64,000 bases of DNA from Dyella_A sp051962475 (lineage in GTDB: Bacteria > Pseudomonadota > Gammaproteobacteria > Xanthomonadales > Rhodanobacteraceae). Position 1 is the stretch's first letter. Every line of letters begins with the position of its first letter. The notes under the pieces were generated by a model that made no database searches, had not been told where the DNA came from, and worked only from the letters and a program-made list of their open reading frames with translations. Where the stretch lies: assembly GCF_051962475.1 (NCBI RefSeq), contig NZ_JBQCCF010000017.1, positions 1 to 64,000 of the forward strand, in the 5' to 3' direction. The position numbers and the translations under genes are program-made. Shown piece by piece: positions 1-7,591 of this stretch.

Positions 1-37
1 ACAGGCCTGCCGGATGGGTTAACGGATTCAGCACCAC

Positions 38-1003
38 TTAGGCGTTATACATCCCGATCGGCCGGGGTTTGGTGCCGCCGTACACCGGCGGCACATCGCC
101 CGCCCCCCGCGTCGCGGCGGCGGCCATCTGCCAATCGCGCGCATCCGCAGGCGTCGCCTCCCGCAGATAGCCCTTGCGCACGGCTTCCTCCAGTCCAGCT
201 TCGCCAGCCAGCGGCGTATCGGCCAGGCGGAACGATTCGGCGGCCTGCGCTGCGCGGTCGGTCACCCAGCGGCCCGCCTCGGCGCCACTCTCGCTGACCA
301 GCACTTTGCCGCTGCGCGCCGGGAACACCATGTCGACGTTGCGCCCGAACACCTGCCGGGCCACCGAATTGAGCGAGTCGAAACGATCGCCGGACAGCGA
401 GAACGACGGACAGGCGCCGTGGTTGTCGTGGGTGCTGACGATGCGTGGCACGCCCGATGGCAGGCCGTTGATCACCTGCCGGTGATAGCCGCTGACCAGC
501 ACCGCGAGGATGCGCGTGCCCGGTGACCAGCCCACGTTCCACACGGTGGGTTCGTAGCTGCCGAGCATCATTACCACTGGGGACGATGGCTGGTTCACCG
601 CCACGTCCATGCGGGTGGCCTGATGACCGCTCTGGTCGATCTGGAACGCCTGCGCCGCGCCGCCGTAGCCACCGGCGGCGTAAACCTTGGCGCCCACGGG
701 CAGATGGAGCCCGTCAAAATGACACACGGCCGGGCCGACGCCACCGGAGGTTCCAGCGAAGTCGAACGGCTTGATCGCCCCGTCCGGCGCAGCTGCACGG
801 ATCGGCGGCGGCGGTGCGGGCAGCGAACCTGCGCCGGGGGCGGCGGCATGCGCGGCGGGCGGGGCTGCCGCGATCACGTGAGCGGATGCCTGATCGGGCG
901 GCAACAGGCTCGCCTGCGGCTGCCCGGCCGCGGCATCGCCCGGTCGCCGGCAGGCGGTCAGCATCACGGCTGCACCGAGCCACAGGATGCGCAGGTGTCG
1001 CAT
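38..1003 (-). CDS. hypothetical lipoprotein
   Basis: Predicted 321-residue exported lipoprotein of unknown function. The start chosen is the Met directly before a basic-then-hydrophobic signal segment (MRHLRILWLGAAVMLTAC), 18 bases inside the longest frame; the LTAC lipobox puts the lipidated Cys near residue 18. An Ala/Pro-rich linker follows to about residue 70, so the folded part probably hangs off the membrane on a flexible tether. The rest has two Cys far apart (in AVCHFDG and GACPSFS) that could form a disulfide. I recognise no catalytic motif or family. It runs in the same direction as the threonine aldolase gene upstream, with 66 bases between them. Confidence 0.75.
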   Translation of the reverse strand: MRHLRILWLGAAVMLTACRRPGDAAAGQPQASLLPPDQASAHVIAAAPPAAHAAAPGAGSLPAPPPPIRAAAPDGAIKPFDFAGTSGGVGPAVCHFDGLHLPVGAKVYAAGGYGGAAQAFQIDQSGHQATRMDVAVNQPSSPVVMMLGSYEPTVWNVGWSPGTRILAVLVSGYHRQVINGLPSGVPRIVSTHDNHGACPSFSLSGDRFDSLNSVARQVFGRNVDMVFPARSGKVLVSESGAEAGRWVTDRAAQAAESFRLADTPLAGEAGLEEAVRKGYLREATPADARDWQMAAAATRGAGDVPPVYGGTKPRPIGMYNA

Positions 1004-1069
1004 CGGGAACTCCTCTTCCATGAAGAACGTCGGCCCAGCATAACCGGCGCACCGAAGCCGTCCATCACC

Positions 1070-2086
1070 CTACGCGGCGAAGAACGCCTCGAACGCCGCC
1101 ACCGTGCGCGCCACGCCCTCGTCGTCCACATCCAGATGTGTGACCAGGCGCAGCGTGGGGGTGTAGCCGATGCCGATGCGGATTTCGCGCGCACGCAGAT
1201 GGACGTCCAGATCGCGCAGCCGGTCCACCGGCACGTCGACGTAGACCATGTTGGTGTGCTGGCCGAGCAGCTTCACGTTGGGGATCGCCGCCAGCCCCTC
1301 GGCCAGGCGCGCGGCGCGAGCGTGGTCGTCGGCCAGGCGCACCACGTGATGATCCAGCGCATACGTGCATGCGGCGGCCAGCAGGCCGGCCTGGCGCCAG
1401 CCACCGCCGGCGACCTTGCGCCAGCGCCGTGCCTTGTCGACGAGCGCCGCCGAGCCCACCAGTACCGAGCCCACCGGTGCGCCCAGCCCCTTGGACAGGC
1501 ACACCGACACGCTGTCGAAGTGCTGCGTGATCTCGCGCCCTGGTACGCCACAGGCGACCGCCGCGTTGAACAGCCGCGCGCCGTCCAGGTGCAGGCCAAG
1601 GCCGCGCTCGCGGGTGAACGCGCGCGCCGCGGCGAGGTAGTCCAGCGGCAGCGCGCGGCCCCACCAGGTGTTCTCCAGCGCGAGGATCTTGGTGCGCGGA
1701 AAGTGCGGGTCGATCGGCTTGATCGCCGCTGCCACCCTGTCCAGCGGCAGGGTGCCGTCGGCGTCCTGCGGAATCGGCTGCGGCTGGATCGAGCCCAGCA
1801 CCGCCGCGCCGCCGCCCTCCCAGCGATAGGTATGCGCATCAGCGCCCACGATGTACTCGTCGCCGCGTTCACAGTGCGCCATCAGCCCGATCAGGTTGGA
1901 CTGCGTGCCGGTGGGCACGAACAAACCGGCCTCGAAGCCCAGGTCGTCGGCGAGCCGCTGCTGCAGCGCGTTGATCGTGGGGTCCTCGCCGTAGACGTCG
2001 TCGCCCACCGCCGCCTCGACCATCGCCGCGCGCATCGCTGCGGTCGGTCGGGTCACCGTGTCACTGCGCAGATCCACCCAGCCCAC
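1070..2086 (-). CDS. ltaE: low-specificity L-threonine aldolase
   Basis: PLP-dependent aldolase (fold type I) cleaving L-threonine or L-allo-threonine to glycine and acetaldehyde in the cytosol. About 338 residues, the usual length. The family N-terminus DLRSDTVTRPT is at residues 5-15, the substrate/PLP region HLDGAR near 166-171, and the PLP Schiff-base lysine in SVCLSKGLGAPVGS at about K199. The same frame stays open far upstream, but homology begins at this point. The start is a GTG preceded by a GAGGAG ribosome-binding site. It is divergent from the cation-efflux gene at 2279. Confidence 0.92.
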   Translation of the reverse strand: MGWVDLRSDTVTRPTAAMRAAMVEAAVGDDVYGEDPTINALQQRLADDLGFEAGLFVPTGTQSNLIGLMAHCERGDEYIVGADAHTYRWEGGGAAVLGSIQPQPIPQDADGTLPLDRVAAAIKPIDPHFPRTKILALENTWWGRALPLDYLAAARAFTRERGLGLHLDGARLFNAAVACGVPGREITQHFDSVSVCLSKGLGAPVGSVLVGSAALVDKARRWRKVAGGGWRQAGLLAAACTYALDHHVVRLADDHARAARLAEGLAAIPNVKLLGQHTNMVYVDVPVDRLRDLDVHLRAREIRIGIGYTPTLRLVTHLDVDDEGVARTVAAFEAFFAA

Positions 2087-2278
2087 TGCCGTTCTCCTCA
2101 CGCCGAAAAGGGAACGCGCAGCATGACCTCGCCGCGGTGGCCGGACAAGCCGGTCGGCACGCTCAGCTGGCATGGACGCAGGGCATCGTCGTCGGTGGGC
2201 GCCGGCCGGACTGCCGTCCACGGCCCATCGACGCGTCCGCGGGCATGGTGCTCGCTCACCCTCTTTCTGGAATCGCCC

Positions 2279-3256
2279 ATGGCCGACAGCAAGGCGCGCG
2301 CGCATGCGTCGTCGAACAAGGTGGTGGTGGCCGCGCTGATCGGAAACCTTTGCATTGCCGTGGCGAAGTTCATCGCCGCCGGCGTGTCCGGCAGCTCGGC
2401 GATGCTCAGCGAGGGCGTGCATTCGCTGGTGGACACGGTGAACGAGCTGCTGCTGTTGTACGGACTGCGCCGGGCCCGGCAGCCGGCCGACGACAGCCAC
2501 CCGTTCGGCTACGGCCGCGAACTGTATTTCTGGAGCTTCATCGTCGCCCTGCTGGTGCTGGCGATGGGCGCGGGCGTGTCGCTGTACGAAGGCATCGCAC
2601 ACATCCGCAGGCCGGCGCCGATGAAGCACCCGCTGCCGAGCCTGATCGTGCTGGGCGTTTCGATGCTGTTCGAGGGCGGTTCGTGGTGGGTGGCGCTGCG
2701 CGAATTCCGCCAGCGCAAGGGCCAGCGCGGCTACTTCGAAGCGTTCCGCCAGAGCAAGGACCCGAGCGTGTTCACCGTGCTGCTGGAAGACACCGCCGCG
2801 CTGAGCGGGCTGCTGATCGCCCTGGCCGGCATCGGGCTGGCGCATTGGCTGCAGATGCCGGTGTTCGACGGCATCGCCTCGCTCGGCATCGCCGCGGTGC
2901 TGGCCTGCTCGGCGCTGCTGCTGGCGCGCGAGACCAAGGGCCTGCTGATCGGCGAGCCGGCGCGGCCGGGCGTGAGCCAATCGCTGATGCGCATCGCGGC
3001 GGCCGATCCAGGCGTGCGCTCGGCCAACGGCGTGATGACGGTGCAGATGGGGCCGGACCGCGTGGTCGCCGCGCTCAGTGCCGAGTTCGAGGATGCGCTG
3101 GCCACGCCGCAGATCGAGGCCTGCATCGGCCGCATCGAGTCGCGCGCCAAGGCCGAACATCCCGAGCTGGCCGCCCTGTTCGTCAAGCCACAGACGCCCG
3201 AGACCTGGAAACAGCGCCGCGCGGCGCTCGGCCGCGAGGACACGCTCGCGCATTGA
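2279..3256 (+). CDS. cation diffusion facilitator family transporter (ZnT9-like)
   Basis: 325-residue inner-membrane divalent cation/proton antiporter of the CDF family. About six membrane segments are visible, with the family signature SGSSAMLSEGVHSLVDTVNE at about residues 36-55, including the HxxxD metal pair (H50, D54). The C-terminal part resembles the cytosolic CDF domain. In the fifth membrane segment the usual HxxxD is replaced by LLEDTAALSG, the Glu-Asp form typical of the SLC30A9 (ZnT9)-like branch, so zinc specificity should not be assumed. The longer frame is ignored because similarity starts at MADSKARAHASSNK. It converges on lptG with 9 bases between the stops. Confidence 0.88.
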   Translation: MADSKARAHASSNKVVVAALIGNLCIAVAKFIAAGVSGSSAMLSEGVHSLVDTVNELLLLYGLRRARQPADDSHPFGYGRELYFWSFIVALLVLAMGAGVSLYEGIAHIRRPAPMKHPLPSLIVLGVSMLFEGGSWWVALREFRQRKGQRGYFEAFRQSKDPSVFTVLLEDTAALSGLLIALAGIGLAHWLQMPVFDGIASLGIAAVLACSALLLARETKGLLIGEPARPGVSQSLMRIAAADPGVRSANGVMTVQMGPDRVVAALSAEFEDALATPQIEACIGRIESRAKAEHPELAALFVKPQTPETWKQRRAALGREDTLAH

Positions 3257-3265
3257 GCCGACGGG

Positions 3266-4366
3266 TCAGCGATGCCGCCGGAAATACACCCAGGCGGCGA
3301 GCGCGAGCACGGTCGCCGGCAGCAGGTTGGCCAGCAACGGCGGCACGCCGTAGACCGTGCCGAAATTGATCAGCGCCTGCTGCAGGAAGTACCAGGCGAT
3401 GGCGATCAGGATGCCGATGAAGATGCGCTTGCCCAGGCCGCCCGAGCGGAGGCTGCCGAACGCAAACGGCATCGCGCACAGCACCAGCACCAGCACGTTG
3501 AGCGGATACAGCGCGCGCGTCCAGAACGCCACGGCGTAGACGCCCGGGCTCTGCCCGTTCGCCTCGAGGTAATTCATGTTGCGGCGCAGGTCGCGCATCG
3601 GCAGGTACTGCGGCTGCACCAGCGACTGTTCCAGCACGCGCGGATTGAGCCGCGCATCCCACGGCATGCTTGGCACCTGAGTGGTATGCGTGCCCTTGTC
3701 GTCCAGCGTGGTGCTGCGCACCTGCGACAGCGTCCACTGGCGACCATCGTGCTCCGCGCTCTGCGCCCAGTCGAAGCGCGTGAGCTGGCCGTCTTCGCTG
3801 AAGGTGAACACACGCACGTCCGCCAGCTCGACCTGGTTGTGCCCGTTTACCTGCTTGAGCAGGCTGGTCTTGGCGTTGATCACGCGACGGCCGTCGCGCG
3901 CCCACAGACCAGTGGAGCCGGCCATGCCCAGGCCGCTCGTGCGCTGGCGCAACTGCATCGCCTGAGCCTTCTGATCGCCCCACGGCGCCGCCGTCTCGCC
4001 GAGGATCACCACGCCGACGATGAGCAGCGCCACCACGCCCGCCGCCGAGGCGGCGATGCGCAACTGCGACATGCCCGCGGCGCGCAGCGCGGTGAGCTCA
4101 CCGCTGCCTGCCAGGCTGCCCAGCCCGAGCAGGCCGCCGATCACCGTGGCGTAGCCGAAGTTCTCGTACAGCCGACGCGGAAAGGTCACCAGCACGTAAA
4201 GCGCCGCGTCGGCGAGGGTGAAGCCGTTCTTGCCGACGTGGCCGAGCTGGCGCAGGAACTGCAGCAGCGCATCCAGCCCGGTGATCATCAGCCAGACGGT
4301 GAGCAGCGAGGCCAGCACGGTGGTGCCGATCAGCCAGTCCACCCGCCGCGGGCGCAGGGCGATCAT
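3266..4366 (-). CDS. lptG: LPS export ABC transporter permease LptG
   Basis: 366-residue inner-membrane permease of the LptB2FG complex, which extracts lipopolysaccharide and feeds it to the LptC-LptA-LptD bridge. The YjgP/YjgQ family layout is visible: three N-terminal membrane helices (WLIGTTVLASLLTVWLM first), a periplasmic beta-jellyroll of about 170 residues, and three C-terminal helices. The start is the ATG at 4366, which overlaps the lptF stop as ATGA; the 34 residues upstream in the frame belong to lptF sequence. It is the second gene of the lptF-lptG operon. Confidence 0.95.
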   Translation of the reverse strand: MIALRPRRVDWLIGTTVLASLLTVWLMITGLDALLQFLRQLGHVGKNGFTLADAALYVLVTFPRRLYENFGYATVIGGLLGLGSLAGSGELTALRAAGMSQLRIAASAAGVVALLIVGVVILGETAAPWGDQKAQAMQLRQRTSGLGMAGSTGLWARDGRRVINAKTSLLKQVNGHNQVELADVRVFTFSEDGQLTRFDWAQSAEHDGRQWTLSQVRSTTLDDKGTHTTQVPSMPWDARLNPRVLEQSLVQPQYLPMRDLRRNMNYLEANGQSPGVYAVAFWTRALYPLNVLVLVLCAMPFAFGSLRSGGLGKRIFIGILIAIAWYFLQQALINFGTVYGVPPLLANLLPATVLALAAWVYFRRHR

Positions 4367-5484
4367 GCGCTCACCTGCGGCGTGCGGCCCGCGCGTACGC
4401 GTCGCGGCTGGTACTGGTTGCGGAACATCCACGCACCGATGGCAAAGGCCAGCACGCTCACCACCCACATCGGCCCGGAGCTGTGCCAGTGACCCTTGCT
4501 GATCTGGCCGTTACACAGCGCCAGCAGGTTGTAGTAGAGGAAGAACGCGAGCACCGCCAGCAGCAGCCGGCCGTAGCGCGCCTCGCGCGGATTCTGCTTC
4601 GCCAGCGGCAGCGACAGCATCATCAGCACCAGCGCCATCACCGGCGAACCGATGCGCCAGGCCAGCTCGGCGCGCGCCTCGTTGGAGTCAGTGCGCGCCA
4701 GCGCGATCGTGTCGAGGTTATGGCTGGGATCGTCGTCGCTGTCGCCACCCTGCACGTTGGTCAGCGAGGCGTCGTTGCGCTCGTAGCGGATGCGCCGCCA
4801 GTTGTCCGCGCCCAGCGGCAGCTCGTACTGCCAGCCGTCGATCAGGCCGAGGAAGCGGCCGTTGCCGTCGCTTTCCTGGTACAGCTGGCCGCGCGTGCCG
4901 GTGATCAGGCGCAGATGGGTCAGGCCGTCGCCGCCCTTGCGCTCGGTGGCGATGAAGGTCTTGCCGAGCTGGCTGCCGTCGCGGCTGAGGGTGTCGACGA
5001 AGATCACGCCGTCCTTGCCCGGCAGTTCGGTGAAGCGGCCGGCATCGAGGCCGGCGGCGATCACCGAGCGGTTCGCCGCGTCGATCAACGCGGCCGAAGT
5101 ACGCGATGCCCACGGCCCCAGCCAGAGAGACACCAGCCCCACCGCCAGCGCGATCACCACCGCCAGCATCGCCAACGGGCGAAACAGCCCGCGGGCGCCC
5201 ATGCCCGAGGAGGCCAGCACGTGCATCTCGCTCTCGCGATACATCCGCCCCATCGCCCACAGCGCGCCGACGTAGCCGGACAACGGCAGCAGGTTGGACA
5301 GGCCATCGAGCATGTTCAGCCCCAGCACCTGGAACATCACGCTGGCCGGGTAGCTGCCGTTGGCCACCTGCTGCAGCACATGGGCGAAGGTGCTGCCGGC
5401 GAGCACCGTCACCAGCACGATGGCCGTGGCCGCCATGGTCAGGCCCAGCTCGCGCAGGAAGTAACGGTCGAGGATGCTCAGCAT
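4363..5484 (-). CDS. lptF: LPS export ABC transporter permease LptF
   Basis: 373-residue partner permease of LptG in the LptB2FG lipopolysaccharide extractor. It starts MLSILDRYFLRELGLTM, typical of LptF, then membrane helices, a periplasmic domain (about 110-270) and a C-terminal helix bundle. The last four bases overlap lptG, which implies coupled translation. It is divergent from pepA with 98 bases between the start codons. The lptGF / pepA-holC head-to-head layout is conserved across many gamma- and betaproteobacteria, which supports both assignments. Confidence 0.95.
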   Translation of the reverse strand: MLSILDRYFLRELGLTMAATAIVLVTVLAGSTFAHVLQQVANGSYPASVMFQVLGLNMLDGLSNLLPLSGYVGALWAMGRMYRESEMHVLASSGMGARGLFRPLAMLAVVIALAVGLVSLWLGPWASRTSAALIDAANRSVIAAGLDAGRFTELPGKDGVIFVDTLSRDGSQLGKTFIATERKGGDGLTHLRLITGTRGQLYQESDGNGRFLGLIDGWQYELPLGADNWRRIRYERNDASLTNVQGGDSDDDPSHNLDTIALARTDSNEARAELAWRIGSPVMALVLMMLSLPLAKQNPREARYGRLLLAVLAFFLYYNLLALCNGQISKGHWHSSGPMWVVSVLAFAIGAWMFRNQYQPRRVRAGRTPQVSA

Positions 5485-5582
5485 GCGATAGAATCAGAGG
5501 CTTGCGCCGCGCCCACGGGGGCGCTGGCAAACCGCAAGTCTAGCCTGTCCGGCCGTGCCGGCGCCTACCGCAGGACCCTCCG

Positions 5583-7076
5583 ATGACGCTTCAGTTCAGC
5601 CTCGCCTCCACCGCCCCGGAAACCGTCGATACGCCCTGCGTGGTGGTCGGCGTGTACGAAGGCGGCGTGCTCTCCAGCGCGGCGGCGCGCATCGACAGCG
5701 CGGCCGACGGGGCGATCAAGCGGCAGGTGGAAAGCGGCGACATCACCGGCAAGGGCGGCAGCGCCAGCATGCTGTTTGCTCCCGCAGGCATCGCCGCCAA
5801 GCGCGTGCTGGTGATGGGCCTGGGCCAGCAGAAGGGCTTCGATGCCGCCCGCTACCAGCGCGTCAACGCCGACGCAGCGCGGGCGCTGGGCCGGCTGCCG
5901 ATCGACGGCGCGGTGTCCTATCTCACCGAGATCGACGTACCCGGCCGCGACGCCGCCTGGCGCGTGCGCACCGCCGTGCTGGCCGCCGACCACGCCAGCT
6001 ACCGCTACACCGCCACCTTCAAGCCGCGCGAGAAAAGCGCGCAGCCGGAGCTGGCCAGCCTGGCCTTCGCGGCCGGCGCCGAGGCGCAGGCCGGCCTGGA
6101 TCAGGGCGTGGCGATCGCCGAGGGCGTGCGCTTCGCCCGCGAGCTGGCCAACCTGCCGCCGAACATCTGCAACCCCGCCTACATCGCCGAACAGGCGCAG
6201 GCCTTCGCCGCCGCCCAGGGTGAGACGGTGAGCTGCCGCGTGCTCGACCACGAGGAAATGGAGAAGCTCGGTTTCGGCTCGCTGCTCGCCGTGGGCCGCG
6301 GCTCGGTCAACAAGCCGCGCCTGATCGCGCTGGAATACAAGGGCGGTGCCGAGGGCGATGCGCCCTACGCGTTTGTCGGCAAGGGGGTCACGTTCGACTC
6401 CGGCGGCATCAGCCTCAAGCCCGGCCCGGGCATGGAGGAGATGAAGTTCGACATGGGCGGCGCCGCCGGCGTGCTCGGTGCGTTCGTCGCCGCGGTGAAG
6501 ATGGGCGTGAAGACCAACCTGGTGTGCGTGGTGCCGAGCGTGGAGAACATGCCCGACGGCGAGAGCTACCGCCCCAGCGACGTGCTCACCAGCCTGTCGG
6601 GCCTGACCATCGAGGTGCTCAACACCGACGCCGAGGGTCGCCTTATCCTGTGCGACGCGCTGACCTGGACCGCACAGACCTACAAGCCGCACACCATCAT
6701 CGACGCGGCCACGCTCACCGGCGCCTGCGTGATTGCGCTGGGCAAGCACGCCACCGGCCTGATGAGCAAGCACGACGACCTCGCCGCCGAGCTGCTGGCC
6801 GCCGGCGAGACCACGCTCGATCGCGCCTGGCGCCTGCCGCTGTGGGACGACTACCAGACCCAGCTCGAATCGGGCTTTGCCGACGTGGCCAACATCGGCG
6901 GCAAGAGCGCGGGCGCGATCACCGCCGGCTGCTTCCTCTCGCGCTTCACCGAGGGCCAGCGCTGGGCGCACCTGGATATCGCCGGCACCGCGTGGGACGA
7001 AGGTCGCAAGGGTCTGGCCACCGGCCGCCCGGTGCCGCTGCTGGCGCAGTGGCTGCTGGACCGCGTCAACGCCTGA
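5583..7076 (+). CDS. pepA: leucyl aminopeptidase (M17 family)
   Basis: 497-residue cytosolic dinuclear-metal aminopeptidase that removes N-terminal residues from peptides; in E. coli PepA also binds DNA (Xer recombination, carAB control). The M17 signature NTDAEGRLIL is near residues 346-355, and the metal-binding GKGVTFDSGGISLKPG near 262-277. The N-terminal macro-like domain spans about 1-165. Full family length. First gene of pepA-holC, divergent from lptF. A 10-bp palindrome lies between pepA and holC. Confidence 0.96.
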   Translation: MTLQFSLASTAPETVDTPCVVVGVYEGGVLSSAAARIDSAADGAIKRQVESGDITGKGGSASMLFAPAGIAAKRVLVMGLGQQKGFDAARYQRVNADAARALGRLPIDGAVSYLTEIDVPGRDAAWRVRTAVLAADHASYRYTATFKPREKSAQPELASLAFAAGAEAQAGLDQGVAIAEGVRFARELANLPPNICNPAYIAEQAQAFAAAQGETVSCRVLDHEEMEKLGFGSLLAVGRGSVNKPRLIALEYKGGAEGDAPYAFVGKGVTFDSGGISLKPGPGMEEMKFDMGGAAGVLGAFVAAVKMGVKTNLVCVVPSVENMPDGESYRPSDVLTSLSGLTIEVLNTDAEGRLILCDALTWTAQTYKPHTIIDAATLTGACVIALGKHATGLMSKHDDLAAELLAAGETTLDRAWRLPLWDDYQTQLESGFADVANIGGKSAGAITAGCFLSRFTEGQRWAHLDIAGTAWDEGRKGLATGRPVPLLAQWLLDRVNA

Positions 7077-7088
7077 CCCCCGACCCGT

Positions 7089-7118
7089 CCGTCATTCCGG
7101 CCTGTGCTGGAATGACGG
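7089..7118. repeat. REP-like palindrome between pepA and holC
   Basis: Perfect 10-bp inverted repeat (CCGTCATTCC at 7089-7098, GGAATGACGG at 7109-7118) with a 10-base loop, in the 65-base gap between two genes read in the same direction. There is no T-tract. The CGTCATTCC...GGAATGACG form resembles dispersed intergenic palindromes of many proteobacteria; dispersal in this genome cannot be tested from one window. Confidence 0.6.
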
Positions 7119-7141
7119 CCACGAGCACGCGACCACGACCG

Positions 7142-7564
7142 ATGCCCCGCGCCGACTTCTACCTCATCGACAAGCCGCGCTTCCGCGAGCAGCCGCTGCT
7201 GCTGGTGTGCGAGCTGGCGCGCCGCGCGTTCGCCGCACAGCAGCCCACGCTGATCCTGGTGCGCGACTTCGAGCAGGCCGAGGCGGTGGACGAGTTGCTG
7301 TGGGCGTTCGACGAGGACGCCTTCATCCCGCACCAGCTCGCCGGTGACGACGACGATGCGGACACCGCGGTGCTGATCGTGCCGCCGGGCATCGACACCG
7401 CCGACCGGCCGCTGGTGGTCAACCTGCGCGAAGGCTGCGCCCCCGGGCGCTTCGAGCGCGTGCTCGAAGTGGTGGCGGCCGACCCGGCCGAGCGCGACGG
7501 CTCGCGCACGCGTTGGCGCGAATACGCGCGGCTCGGTTTCCAGGTGAACAAGTTCGACATGTGA
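7142..7564 (+). CDS. holC: DNA polymerase III subunit chi
   Basis: 140-residue chi subunit of the DNA polymerase III clamp loader, which with psi links the holoenzyme to SSB. The family pattern starts at ADFYLIDKP; internal REGCAPGRFERVLEVV and the C-terminal YARLGFQVNKFDM are typical. It follows pepA, its usual neighbour. The gene most often found downstream of holC, valS, is absent here: a convergent sensor-kinase gene ends 27 bases after the holC stop. Confidence 0.9.
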   Translation: MPRADFYLIDKPRFREQPLLLVCELARRAFAAQQPTLILVRDFEQAEAVDELLWAFDEDAFIPHQLAGDDDDADTAVLIVPPGIDTADRPLVVNLREGCAPGRFERVLEVVAADPAERDGSRTRWREYARLGFQVNKFDM

Positions 7565-7591
7565 GCCGGTGGCGGGCGCCGGCGATGACGC

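Noticed and set aside
27..37. Possible end of an upstream gene at the left edge
   Set aside because: Only about 37 bases are available and no frame can be supported.
623..2278. Upstream extension of the cation-efflux frame
   Set aside because: Antisense to the aldolase and lipoprotein genes; family similarity begins at 2279.
2087..3253. Upstream extension of the threonine aldolase frame (about 390 residues)
   Set aside because: It is antisense to the cation-efflux gene; a GTG with a good ribosome-binding site at 2086 is the real start.
4483..5586. 367-residue plus-strand frame opposite lptF
   Set aside because: Gln/Arg/His-rich shadow; lptF is secure.
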